Shown: positions 1-11,575 of the stretch, piece after piece
Layout of the letters: every line of letters begins with the position of its first letter
Numbering within the stretch: position 1 is the first letter of the stretch
Assembly: GCA_013365365.1 (NCBI GenBank)
Contig: JABVXU010000036.1
Location: 62,001 to 126,000 of the forward strand
Direction of reading: 5' to 3'
Source of the DNA: Cruorifilaria tuberocauda
Lineage: Eukaryota > Nematoda > Chromadorea > Rhabditida > Onchocercidae
DNA: 64,000 nucleotides
Notes under the pieces: generated by a model
The model's input: the letters and a program-made list of their open reading frames with translations, nothing else
What the model was told of the DNA's origin: nothing
The model's database searches: none
Translations under genes and position numbers: made by a program

Positions 1-629
1 ATAAAGATTATTTAAATAAAACATGTGAATATTGCCACAAGCATTCTAAAAATACATTACTATTTTTTGCATTTTCCAATATCCAGAAAAATAGAAATAA
101 GTAGACGGGAGACTGTTCCGACAACTTTCAGTTTAGATGAAGTTTTTGAGACCATTGGAATGAACTGTTGTAATAGCAATTGATTTCCCCATTTTTCATT
201 AAAAATAGCATTCTAAATGACGGCAAAAGTTTTATTTTTATTTAAAAAAATTCAAATGATGAAGAGCTCGCGATAATGATGGCTGTATGAAGTCGTTTTT
301 TAAATATACATTTGAAGTTTTTTGCATTTTAATGTCTGATTAGGCAATATGCGCGAATTATAGTTTTGTCATATTACTTCAGTGTCATTCATTTCAATTT
401 CATCACTTCTTATTAGGAGGTTTAGTAGCTGAAATGTGTTAAACAGCAACTTAGAAATAGTATTAAAGCTTGAATCATGTATTGCCAATAGATTGAATAA
501 ATTAACAAATTTGATTTCCTCTCCAAATTCTCAATTTCATGAGAAACGTAATTCTGTAGATAGAATAGCTGCAAACTAGCGAAAACAAGCTTTATAAATC
601 AATCCTTCATTCCTTCTGCTTATAAAGCT
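1..629. other. Non-coding flank downstream of the hormone gene
   Basis: AT-rich sequence with stops in all frames and no exon-like segment that I can support. It would hold the 3' UTR of the hormone gene, which ends at 630 on the minus strand. Confidence 0.5.
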
Positions 630-1978
630 TCAAGCGCAATCGAAACATCTGCACTCAGTTGCGCTAGGAATTCTCATAATTCGATCACCACCTTCACAGG
701 CTACCTTCGCTTTTACCTGAAGCAATGTTTGATTACATTCTGATATATTTAAACATTCATAATCTCGAATCTCATAGATAGAATTTTGATCTATAAGAAA
801 CTGTAAGCTTTTCGACCAATAGATGTAGATATATAGTTTCGCGAAAATTTTACAAGAAACTATATTACGCTTAATTTAGTTATTTGTTAACAATATCGAA
901 GTTACTACATTGATCCATTGATAAACATAATAGTCGATAATAATACGATCTATCCATCTGGGATAAAATTATAGGAATAAAATATAAAGAATCATAAATG
1001 TCACTTGAATTTCAGATTTATAATCCATCTTACTAATAATTTATGCGCAATTGTCTGCTTTATAAAGAAATTTAATACACAAAAACGAAAATGAGAAAAC
1101 AGTAGCAAAAATGAAGAACCACTTAAAAACTAGTACAAGAATTTTTCAATTTTCTTTATCATTAATGTCAATTTGATATCGATTTCACAATCTTTTCTCT
1201 TAACTGTTAACTCATTATATTTACAAAAATTAGTATTAAATGAGATAAAGGATGGAAGAGGTCGCGTCATTATATAAACTTGAAGATACCCTGTCTGCTA
1301 TCCTTTTATCGCTACTATCTAATCTGAATTTTAAATTCAGCTTAAGATAGTTCCCTGTTCAATAAAACATTATGAAACATTTGCAGTGATCCATAATCGA
1401 GCAGATACAAAACAAACCCATTCATTATCGACCATTCTGCAACATCTTCCATGCACTGTAATTGAATTTTCTTCCGGATTAACGAATGAAAAAGACATGC
1501 AATAACCAGAGCACATATTCACATTTACCGCCACTAAATCACATCCCGGTTCATCGATAACGTATTGTGTACCTGAATAGTTCGAGGATGAAGTTACTAT
1601 TTCAGATCATTAGTTCTAGCATTAACAGAAGGTGAAATAAAAGGCTACTGTAAAAAGATGAATGAACCACTTTTGTAACTTTTTTGCTACCATTCTTCAT
1701 TGCTAGCGTCTTTATTTTAGTGATAAAATTAATTTTTCTTAGTTTTTTTTCTTTTCATCTCAAAAGAGTTCAAGCAAACCGTGTTTTCGGCATCCTGATT
1801 TAATAACAGCAGAATATGTGGAAAACGTTGTGGACATTAATAACAATGCTATCAGCAGGTGTCGTTTCAGTATGAATAAAAATGTGATTGAAGAAATTAG
1901 ATGGTGTGCATTCGTTCGTGTAAGTATTGTTGGTACCGGGATCGAACCTGAGGTTGAGGCCAGTTCCGTTTTCTGCAT
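630..1978 (-). CDS. flr-2: Glycoprotein hormone alpha-2 (thyrostimulin alpha) homolog
   Basis: Three exons: 1978-1780, 1572-1418, 716-630, giving 146 residues. Residues about 31-57 are a hydrophobic secretion signal; the mature part holds ten cysteines (63, 77, 87, 91, 109, 110, 125, 140, 142, 145) in the GPA2 arrangement: GC..HG, PGC, MCSGYC, GRCC, VACEGG and a terminal ECRCFDC. All junctions keep phase, and codon 67 (Gly) is split across the first intron. The family are secreted cystine-knot hormones that pair with GPB5 and act on leucine-rich-repeat GPCRs; C. elegans FLR-2 is the nematode member. No GPB5 partner is visible here. Only one in-frame Met precedes the signal, leaving an unusually long N-region, so an upstream exon may be missed. 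There is no N-X-S/T sequon in the mature part, unlike vertebrate GPA2. Confidence 0.88.
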
Positions 1979-4900
1979 TAATCATGCAGCAAAGCTGCAA
2001 TTATACCATTTAAAAATCTTAGGATGTCGCCGATGTTAGCTAAATCTTCTTGTGACATCTTCAACGCCCGACATCTCGATCGTAGCTTTTGCACAGAACA
2101 CCAAAACTTCTTGATATTGTGCCTAACTCCTGACCTTAATCTCCACATCTGACCAATCATTTGAAGCAGTAGTAAAAATAGGCTTCGAGTGTTCAATGCT
2201 TCTATTTCTATCACTTAATCCCGCGCAATCATCAAAGAAAATAATTTCTGTAATCTTTTTTACAAGTTTCTATTAAACTATAATAGGATCCAATGTATTT
2301 AACTTATTTCACTAACGATTTTATTCATGATTTAAGAGAAATCACTGTACTTGCACTAGCTAGTGTAATAGAAAGTATTCGGGAAACACATATGTTAAGA
2401 ACCGAATAATCATTAGAGTGATCTATAAACAAGACTCCTAGCTCACCTGAATACCGGTGCAATCATCTGTTAAGCATTCATATAATACAAAGAGAAATTT
2501 TACATATCAGCAGTGAAAAAAATGGATAACCGAAATACACGCCCAAAATTTCCGTAAAGCTGTAAGTCGGAAATCTGCTTATATTTTGGATATTCCCACA
2601 ATCTGGACCACCACACCTACCTGAAAGACTTCATTTGTACTATGCTGGATGAAGCTAGCAATTTTGCTGTGCCACCACATAAAATATATGTGTGACAGCT
2701 CTCCATCAAAAGACAATGTCAGAAGTAATTGTTGGCAGCCCATAAATTCCTACTTTTTAAAATCTCTTTTAATGTCTAGATGCTTGCTACTTACTACATT
2801 TTGGACTCTATCTTACATCGAAAAGCTCGAAAATTTTTGTCAAATAAAGATTCAAGCAGTGAAGACAGGCTCAAAAACCATTTTCGCTGTATAACAAAAC
2901 TTCATCATTCTTTCAAACATCATATTTGAGGTGAAATCTAATCCTTTGAGTGCTTTCAAATGCTGATGATATTGACAGTTTGAAATAATTTAATCATCAG
3001 ATGAGTTCGCTTCAAATAATTTTATGCATGTAAGTAAAGCACCAATCATTCATTCACTTAGGTGGTAATTTCGAAGACTCATCACAAAAAAATAGAAACT
3101 TGCAATACAGGCGTAAAGGAGTGTTAGCAAGTCTCCGAACTACGAACTGTTCGAAAAATTTTAATCTCGTTTTCCATTTTGACGTCGCTGCTTTGTTTAC
3201 TTTTTCATTTCAGGCACTTTTAGCCATTCCTCACATAAAATACTTATTAGTTTACTACGATTTCACTCAAAAAAGTTCAGAAACGTTGAAGAAAAAAATG
3301 AATGGTCAATAAAAAACAGTGAATTATCGCTTCCTGAAGAAATTGCATGAAGTTGTTCATGATTTATTCCGCATCCTTCGGCAAATTAATGCAGCTTTTT
3401 TCAGTGGAGTTTAATAAGTATTTCAAATGAAGAAGCGATTAGCTATGCTGCTACAATCTTGAAGCGACACAAGTAGGATTAATTCAGGCTTGCAACACCA
3501 ACAAAGCAACTTCTCAAAAAAAGAAATGAAATAATGTGGCCCTTTTTCATTTCAGATTGATTCAACCTATAAATCAAATAAATGGGAATGAGTCTCTTTT
3601 ATAGCTGTCCAATTGTTCACGTTTTTAACAAGAGTTGATTAGGTTTTCAGCCTATTTATAGCTTTCTAGTAAAGTTAAAATAGTGGTTCTGATTATTTCG
3701 TCTCCCTCATTGTTGAGAAAAATCAGAATTACTTCTTTCGATCCTCTAACATTTCACAAACTCGAGATTTTTTTGTCAATTCTTTTTGGAAAGAGTTTGA
3801 CAGATTTCTCAAATTAGAAATAAGGGCAGAGAAAAAAAAGTTAATTCTTGAAAGGATTTATTTTTTTGTTGAATTATTTTTGGAATGAATCGAGCATATT
3901 AAATTTTATAATTTAGTCAATGATCACTAAATGTAGAAAACATTTTTTCCGAACAATTTAAACACAGGTCACGATTTCTTCATTTCAACATATAATTGCT
4001 TATGATTTGGAAATTTTGGCCTTCTACAATCTTAAAATTTAGAAGTGTGCATTCATACTAAGTTTTCATATTTCAGAAAAAGTAAAGTAAAATTTCTTCA
4101 GTCACTCTAGATGATTATTGACTTATGTAAGCCTTTTTAATTCTTATAAAGAACATTTGTTATTTGAACTCTCTTATATTAAAAAAATCAAGAATTTCCG
4201 AACAAAGGAAAAAATTTCCGACGAAAATGTCACAGAGTATCATTAACAATCCATTCATTTCTTTGAGGATTTTAGAAAATTTTGCAAGGTTAATATCTTC
4301 CATAACTTAATATTATCCCTTTCAAATAAAATGAAAATATGAAATTTTGTTTCAATTTATATTATCTTTCTAATTTTAACTATTCAACCTAAAGGATTAA
4401 GCAATTCTCGACTTATGAAATCCCTTTAATATTCAATATCCCTTCAGACAAAGACGGACTCTTAAATTTTACCACCAGGTAGCCATTTTCCGACGAGAAA
4501 ATATATATTAGCAAAGCCTTGAAATGAAATGAAGGCAAAAAGACTAGAACAAAGCTTTGCCAACAATTTTAATAAAGTGTTAAAAAAGATGTTTCATAAT
4601 TAACTGTGCTTGTTTCACTTAACAATTTCATTGGTATTATTTCTACCTCTACACTTAAAGCTTTCAACTGAATTTCAGTTATGCCTTTACATCTAATAAC
4701 ACTAAAGCTGAATAAAATTAAATTCTCAAACAATTTCAACAATTATATTGATAAAAAAGTCTATGAATTATTGTTATTTTAAGTGAAAATTATTACATAT
4801 CGTCATCAATATTTCAATACTGATAATGATATATCATTTTAAGCAACAGTGAAACTTCAATATAAGATATCCATAATATTTTGACGATGAAACTTCGAAG

Positions 4901-7900
4901 TAAAACGAGAAATGAATAGTTTTGGTCCATTATTACTTCAAAAATCATATTTGCCTTCTCGGTATTGATGAACTACTCCGTTTCATTTATATGAATTAGC
5001 TTCAATCAATTTGCAGATCGATCTCGTCTTGAATTTTAATGAGTCGTAATAACAACTATGTCAATAGATTTTAACTATATAAACCTAAAGGTGGGAATAT
5101 TTTTTGAGTATTTGAAATCATAACAAATATTTGCAATAAATTAATCAGATTAGAGAATCTCTGTATTCCATTAACAGTTCATTTAATTGAGATTCAATTA
5201 AAATGCCCGTTAAAGCAATTTGCATTCTTCCAGATCAATAGAAATAGCTGAAGTGGAATTTTTATCCTCTCTTTGTCAACTTGCAAAAAATATGAGTGGA
5301 AGATCGAAAAGGATCATGTAGAGAGAAATATGATACTTGAATAGATCAAGTAAACGAAAATTAAGAAAACGATTTACAGCATAATATAAGTTAAGAAATG
5401 CCACGATCTTGACGGAAAATCAACATTATTAGTAAAAAAAAATAATTTTTGTAATTTAATATAAAGCATTATGATTTGATAGTGAACATCTCGTTTATAA
5501 CCAAGTAGGTAACAAATTAAATTTTAATTTCAGTTTATTATTCTATCCTAGCTATATGTTCAGCGATCCTAAGTTCATTTTTGCCAGATATTATATCTAG
5601 CAAAGAATAAAAAGGCCTGCATACTGAAAAATTTGAAAAAGACAATTACAATTTTATTTATTTTAGAATATAATAATGACAGCATTTTTTTTAATTTCTT
5701 TGAAAAATAAAGTGATTAATACAATGATTTAATGATTAGACCCAATTTCATTCTAAACATTCTTAAGATTTTATAAAATAGTTCAAAATAAGACAATCAA
5801 TCATGCATTATGGAAGCGTACAGTGTTAAATTCTGTGACCTTTTCTTCTCGAAAATGGAGAAGTTGTGAAAGTATGAAATTTCTAAAACTCTTTACCTTG
5901 AAGTGAGCGTTTCGGAATGCAAATTCAACAAAGTAGGAAAGAACTGGATTGGTGGAAACGTTAATAGCAGTTGGAAGATTGAAATGATCAGATGAATTCC
6001 AAGCTGAAGCTGAATCAGCAATGGATAAAATAGACAAGAATGCGGGAAATGATATAAAGCTATGATGCAAAGACAGGATTGAAGATCCGGTTTAATGCAC
6101 GTCACTAAATTGATAGTCTGCTGTCCTCCTTCCCTTTTTTAAGAGTGTTGATGAGATGAGTAAATGTTGCTCTATTTCATACATGCACATCGAGACGACA
6201 TGAATGGAATGTGACAATACTTAATTGTTTTCCCATTTTGCAAACAACCCACTGACCTTTGGCCTTCTCGCAAAACTGCAAATGTATTTCTTAAATTATA
6301 AAATAGGTAAAAAATTTTAACTATTCATCCTTTTGAAAATGTTTAAGCCAGTTCACTTCATATCATTGCAATCTGCATTTTTTAAATTCTTTTAACAGTT
6401 TCTAACTTTATGGGCGAGAATATTAGAACAAAAAAAACTTTGTAAGAAATGAAAAATCAGCCTCATTTTTTCAATGCTTAAATAGTTTCTTATCGATCAA
6501 GAAGCCTTATCATATCAAAGGATATGTAAAAGAAAAAAGTAAAGAAAGCATCCACTGCGCATGGCATCTCCGAAAGTTGTAAAGGCGCAAATTTAATCAA
6601 TATATCAGAATGCTTCGCAATATAATGTAGTGAAACTCACAGAGTTACTGCTGCGTAGGTAATGCTTAGAAAGGGTTCAGAGTAGCTTCCACTATCACAA
6701 CTTTGCTAACGATGTGGAAATTCTCATCCTAATTAAAACCAGAAACAATGATATTCATTATTTTTAATGAAACAATCAAGTTTTCATAGTTGAAACCAGT
6801 GAAATAAAATTTTACTTTAATTCTATACTGCGACCATGAAATGATGTAGTAAAAATTGAAAGCTAAAAATGATCAAAAAAGTGAAAAAATACTGAAAGTA
6901 AAAAAATCAACATTCATTTTAGGTGTTTACTGTTGAAATAATGAAGAGCCACCAAATAAGCTGTAAGCCGTCATAAAACTTCTGGACAATTCAAAATCAA
7001 TAAATAAAGAAAATTAAACGTCATTTTGCAAACGTCATTTTCGAATGGGATGGGAAGAACAAGAAACCAATTTTAGAAATTCTAATTCAAGAAAATCATT
7101 CAACAACAAAACATCCAAACAACCATTCCGGAATCATTTAATGTCTTTTTTCCATGATTTCCTCTTCTCTTTTTTATTTCTCTTCGAAAGTATAATGCTA
7201 TCGAATCTCGCAAACTTTTATTATAGACTTTCTCTGACAAAACTCCGCTTTCCCAATCGCATAAATAAATAAATAAATATTGATGGAAATATTATTAATG
7301 GTAATAATACCTCATACATACAACAAATCTGTCATACAAAAAAATCTATCAGCGATTTCTTCCACCATACATTTCTTTTTACCATTGTTCTGAATTTAGC
7401 AATATAGTCTTACGCGAGTTTCCATGATTTTTGTGGCTACTCAGAAGTATATGATACTTACACTAATAATATCAGAACTGAATTTGCTCAACTTTGGCAA
7501 GATTCCTTTGTTTTACTTCGCCTTTAAAGCTAAATTAAATACATATCTCAAAAGTATGTCGGAAACTTTTGAAGTTGAATGAAATTCTATTAAGACAATA
7601 GTAAATTTGATTCCAAATATAAATGTATTTAATTCATTAAATTCTGAGATGTGTATTTAATTCAATCGACTTAAAGTTAATGAAATTTAAGAAATGAAAC
7701 AACAAAATGAGAAATAAGAAATGAAACATCAAAAATGAAATGAACTTCATTAAATTCAATTTCATTAATTTCCATCGCAAGATACCATCAAAACAAAAAA
7801 AAAAATAAATCTTGCATTTGGATTTCCTCAAACGTTTAATTACTGCATTTAAAAACTTCATGAATTCGACTCTTGAATTACTTTATATATGGCAACAGCC

Positions 7901-8727
7901 TTCATTTTATTTGAAATCTCTGAGAACATGAAATATCCAATGAGATTCAATGGAGAGGTCTCCTTAAATAGTGATATGATAATATTATTGGTTAGTTACT
8001 ATTTTGCATGCCAATAGCACAGACAACATACATAATCTTTTAAACTGAATATAGAAAATGCACGAGTCAAGGGCAATTATAATCTTGAAAGTTAAATTCA
8101 CAAGCATTAGAGTTGAACTTTGATTTCAATAGTACTAAATGAGTTCCTTACTGCAAGAAATATAAATAAAATAGTGGTGATAAATTTCAGAGTACATTCA
8201 ACAAAATCATATTATATATTAACTTTAGCTATGAGAAATGGCAATATTTTAGGATTTACATGCACAGTTAGTTGAATTTGGAAACTGAACAAAACCATAT
8301 TTACAGAAAAATAGAAAAATATCACAAATATTTAAAAATTTGAGAATAAATCCTATTCTCCCATTAACATCTCTGCTAATATCTCAATTGATTTCAAGTT
8401 TCATAAATTTTCATTTCAAGTTTTCGATATATATAAGTATTCATTTATGAAGTCATTCTGTAAGAGAATATATGACTAATCTTGCAAAAGATACCATCGT
8501 AGCATCCAAAATTTAATACTACTATGATATATGTGGTATTCGCATTATTTCTATTCATTTTCGTTAACAAACAATTGCATAAGCACTAAATAAGCATTAA
8601 AACTGTTAAATAGTTTCAAAAAATAGTTATTCATATTGACGAAGATTATAATCATCAATAATGAAATTTCCGGAAATATCGTTAAATTCAATTATTCGAG
8701 AAACCTCGGTCATCACGGAAGTTAATT
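1979..8727. other. Long AT-rich intergenic region
   Basis: About 6.7 kb with no gene I can support. It contains a minus-strand open frame at 2214-1978 that abuts the hormone gene and might be an upstream exon, a minus-strand open segment around 2620-2490 behind a TTTCAG acceptor, and an 89-codon minus-strand frame at 6070-5801. None has a phase-consistent neighbour. A GAAAT-rich low-complexity tract lies near 7640-7790. Confidence 0.45.
7636..7790. repeat. Low-complexity GAAAT-rich tract
   Basis: Repeated short units close to AGAAATGAAAC and AATGAAATGAA follow one another, with reverse-complement-like TTCATTAAATTCAATTTCATT at the end. Its translation on the minus strand is a repetitive Phe/Leu run, so the open frame across it is not taken as a gene. 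Confidence 0.5.
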
Positions 8728-11303
8728 TTATCCCAAAGGTTGTTCGCTCTGCATCTGCCTTTCATGAGATGATTCTGATGTTGTTGAAATCTTCGGTAAC
8801 ATGGCTTTCTGCAATATAAGCTGAAACATAAAATAACAATAATAAATTGACAAACTTTATTTTATAAACTTGGAAAAGGATATACCTCGTTTACGGACAA
8901 AGTTTTCGGGCTACATTCTTCCAGCTTATATTCTAATTCAATTCCTGGAATAGTACACAGTGGAGGTGTTATGAACTCTTCCAAACTTTCCTTTTCCTCC
9001 TTTATTGCTGCTTGCTCTTGGTTTTCTAAAATAAAGGACTAAAATAATGCGGATAAAGGAATATTTTAAAAACTGTCTTGAATTCTGTCCGTCAGAAAAA
9101 TTTCGTACGATATACAATCCTGAGACCATTTTAAAATTTAGAATATAATTCATAAAATTTCCACTCATTACCGCTTATTTCTAGCAAATATTTTCTTGAT
9201 ACTGTAATGTTTAAGCCCAAAAATTAGAAGCAATACGATTAAAAAAATATTTCTATATGATTATTAAAGAGCAAAAACTGTTTCTATTTTTGCTACTCAA
9301 TTCCAACAACTAACCAGAAAAATCATTATTACTGCATTTGGATTTTCTGCGTTCTTGCAGCGATTTCCTTTCTGGTTGAACAGATCGTGGCGACATCTTT
9401 TCAGAAAACATCCAGTCTTCATCAGACCAAAAAGATTTCATCGATTCTTCACCTGTAACTTTTGACATTGAGTGCGTCAATATTTATAAAAAGTATTTTC
9501 ACATATGGTTTTCAAATGCTTACTGAATCTAAAATTGTTATACTGCAAAATTTGAAGACTAAACTCTAAAACTGTGTCACGATTATAAGAATTAAGAGGA
9601 AATATGACAAAAACCTTTACTTGCTATGTTATCAGTAAAGTGCTCAGGTTGACTAACTGTTCTAATCTGTTCTTTTCTAGATCCATTGGTGCTTGCTTCG
9701 TCATCATTTCGAAAATTACTAAAAGCGTACTCAATAAAAAATAATAACTCAGATAAACAAAGTGAATAGGATGCACATCTATAAATTTAATCATTTCAGT
9801 TTCACCAATGAAAATAACATTGTTTTGTTGAACACAGTCATAAATACAATTTGCAAATTGATTTCGATATATCAACTACGTTTTAACATAATAACTATCA
9901 TAACGACAAATTTATAGGTCAACCGGGATAATACTCAGCACCATGCATGACTACATATGTACAGATATCAACTATTAGACTTATTCTTTGACCATATCAT
10001 ATTTGTTCCCTCAAATTCTTATAATAAGGAATCACCGAATTTGATTCGTTAGAGAAGTGAGAAAAATATAATTTAAACATTTCTATAAGTAATTCTTCCA
10101 TATCAATCGATTCACTCTCCAAGCTTCCAACCACTTATTTCCAAAGGACTTTTTAAATTGTAAAATGAAATTTGAAACGAAATGTTAGTATAACCGCTAA
10201 AAAGAAAAAATCTGACTGCTTAGCAATGCTTAGGAATTTATTTAATTTAAATCAACAATAAATTAGAATCATCTTGCGTTAATAAACCGGATATTATTTA
10301 ACGTAAACTGGAAACTTTTTGCAGTTAAAGCCGAAATACTTGCCAAAAATAATCGCTCTGCTGAGATGGAAGGGATGATTGAAGATTGATGTCTGAATTT
10401 TGCTCCCATTCATTATCCTAAAAAATGATATTTCTTTAATAAATGGATTATCATTCAATTACAAATAGGTGAAAGCATAATTACTAAATATGATTCAGCA
10501 GTCAAATTCAAGAGATTTAACTGCATGTCATTCCTCTGTTCTAGGATATCATATGAATCGGTCGAGACGAAGGGAAGACAAATTCGTACGTAAATTAACG
10601 CAAATTATACCAGTGGATTTTGAATCAAGTAAAAATCATGTACCTAATAAACAAATATTTCTTTAAAAAATTTATGTGACACTTTTTTTGCTCCGAAATC
10701 AATCTCATTAAGTATGTGAGAGTGTCATTTGTGTGTGCAAACTGCATCGAAAAGGGAAAAGTTACTAACGAATATTAAAAATTTAAAATGGTATGAGGAC
10801 ATCGATCAAATCAAACAATTTATTCAAATTATTTGAAAGTACAAACTTCTCTTTCGTCGTTTTCATCGCTTTCATCCAAATTCTTTATTGTAAGTTCAGC
10901 GAGCACTTGTCGAGTAAGCTCTTGTCCGATTTCATGCATAAAATTTTGTGAAATTTGCCAATCTGTTGCTTTATCGTCGTCCAATGGAATGTTTTCCTGC
11001 AATGACTCGAATATTGTTTATTACTTATGCTTTCAATGTTTTTATTCTTAAAAAATTAGCGCCTTCCTTCTTATTCAAAAGAGAACACTATATTTTACAT
11101 ATTACTATACTCCATTATCAACTAAAGAATTCGGTATTTTGAAATAAAACTTATTCAAATGAACGAAACACATTTTTCTGATAGAAAGAGGAATGAAAAT
11201 GAAAATCTCTTAGATCAATTACTGCAAGTTTTTTGATCCAATAAAATTCCAAAATTTAAATCTTCACCTTATTCCAGTTCTTCTGATCGTCATCGAGAGC
11301 CAT
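8728..11303 (-). CDS. Unrecognised acidic Ser/Glu-rich protein
   Basis: Exons found: 11303-11268 (start), 10996-10847, 10417-10340, 9718-9621, 9452-9315, 9025-8886, 8820-8728 (stop). About 240 residues are visible. Five of the junctions match in phase; the link between 10340 and 9718 does not (phase 0 into a start needing two bases), so one or more short exons in 9719-10339 are unresolved. The N-terminus is strongly acidic (MALDDD, PLDDD, a DESDENDERE end to exon 2). Later parts carry basic stretches (PERKSLQERRKSK) and a Pro/Glu segment (EEFITPPL). There is no signal peptide, membrane segment or domain that I recognise. I chose this start because it is the first ATG, 21 nt after a TTTTCCAG acceptor. 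It is probably a nuclear or cytosolic low-complexity protein, but that is inference from composition only. Confidence 0.72.
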
Positions 11304-11322
11304 TTTTAGGGTCACTCTTTGT

Positions 11323-11332
11323 AACTGGAAAA
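11323..11332 (-). promoter_or_regulatory. Putative 5' (trans-)splice acceptor
   Basis: On the minus strand a pyrimidine-rich TTTTCCAG lies 21 nt before the ATG of the acidic-protein gene. In nematodes such a site close to the start codon commonly receives a spliced leader; a 5' UTR intron is the alternative. Confidence 0.4.
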
Positions 11333-11449
11333 TTAAAAACCATAATTTAACATAGTAAGGATGAGCGATATACTGTGGTAACAACAAAGAAAACTGATGG
11401 TATTTTAATGGAATATCTGATAAAAGTACAATTGCTGCTATGTTGTCAT

Positions 11450-11575
11450 CTTATTATCATTATTACTGCAATTAATAATCAATGATTAATAATCATAATA
11501 ACTTACTACTCAGTGTTGGTTATTTTCTTATTATTATTACAATTATTTCATTATCATTACTATAACCACGAAGAA
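11450..11575. repeat. ATT/ATA-rich low-complexity run
   Basis: Dense runs of ATTATTATT, AATAATAATC and related trinucleotides, degenerate rather than a clean microsatellite. Confidence 0.5.

Noticed and set aside
1925..1960. GGTTCGATCCC resembles a tRNA T-arm/B box on the minus strand
   Set aside because: The flanking bases do not form the five-pair T stem and no acceptor or anticodon arms are present; the segment lies in the coding exon of the hormone gene.
7637..7861. 74-codon minus-strand open frame
   Set aside because: It is the translation of GAAAT-type low-complexity sequence and is a Phe/Leu repeat.
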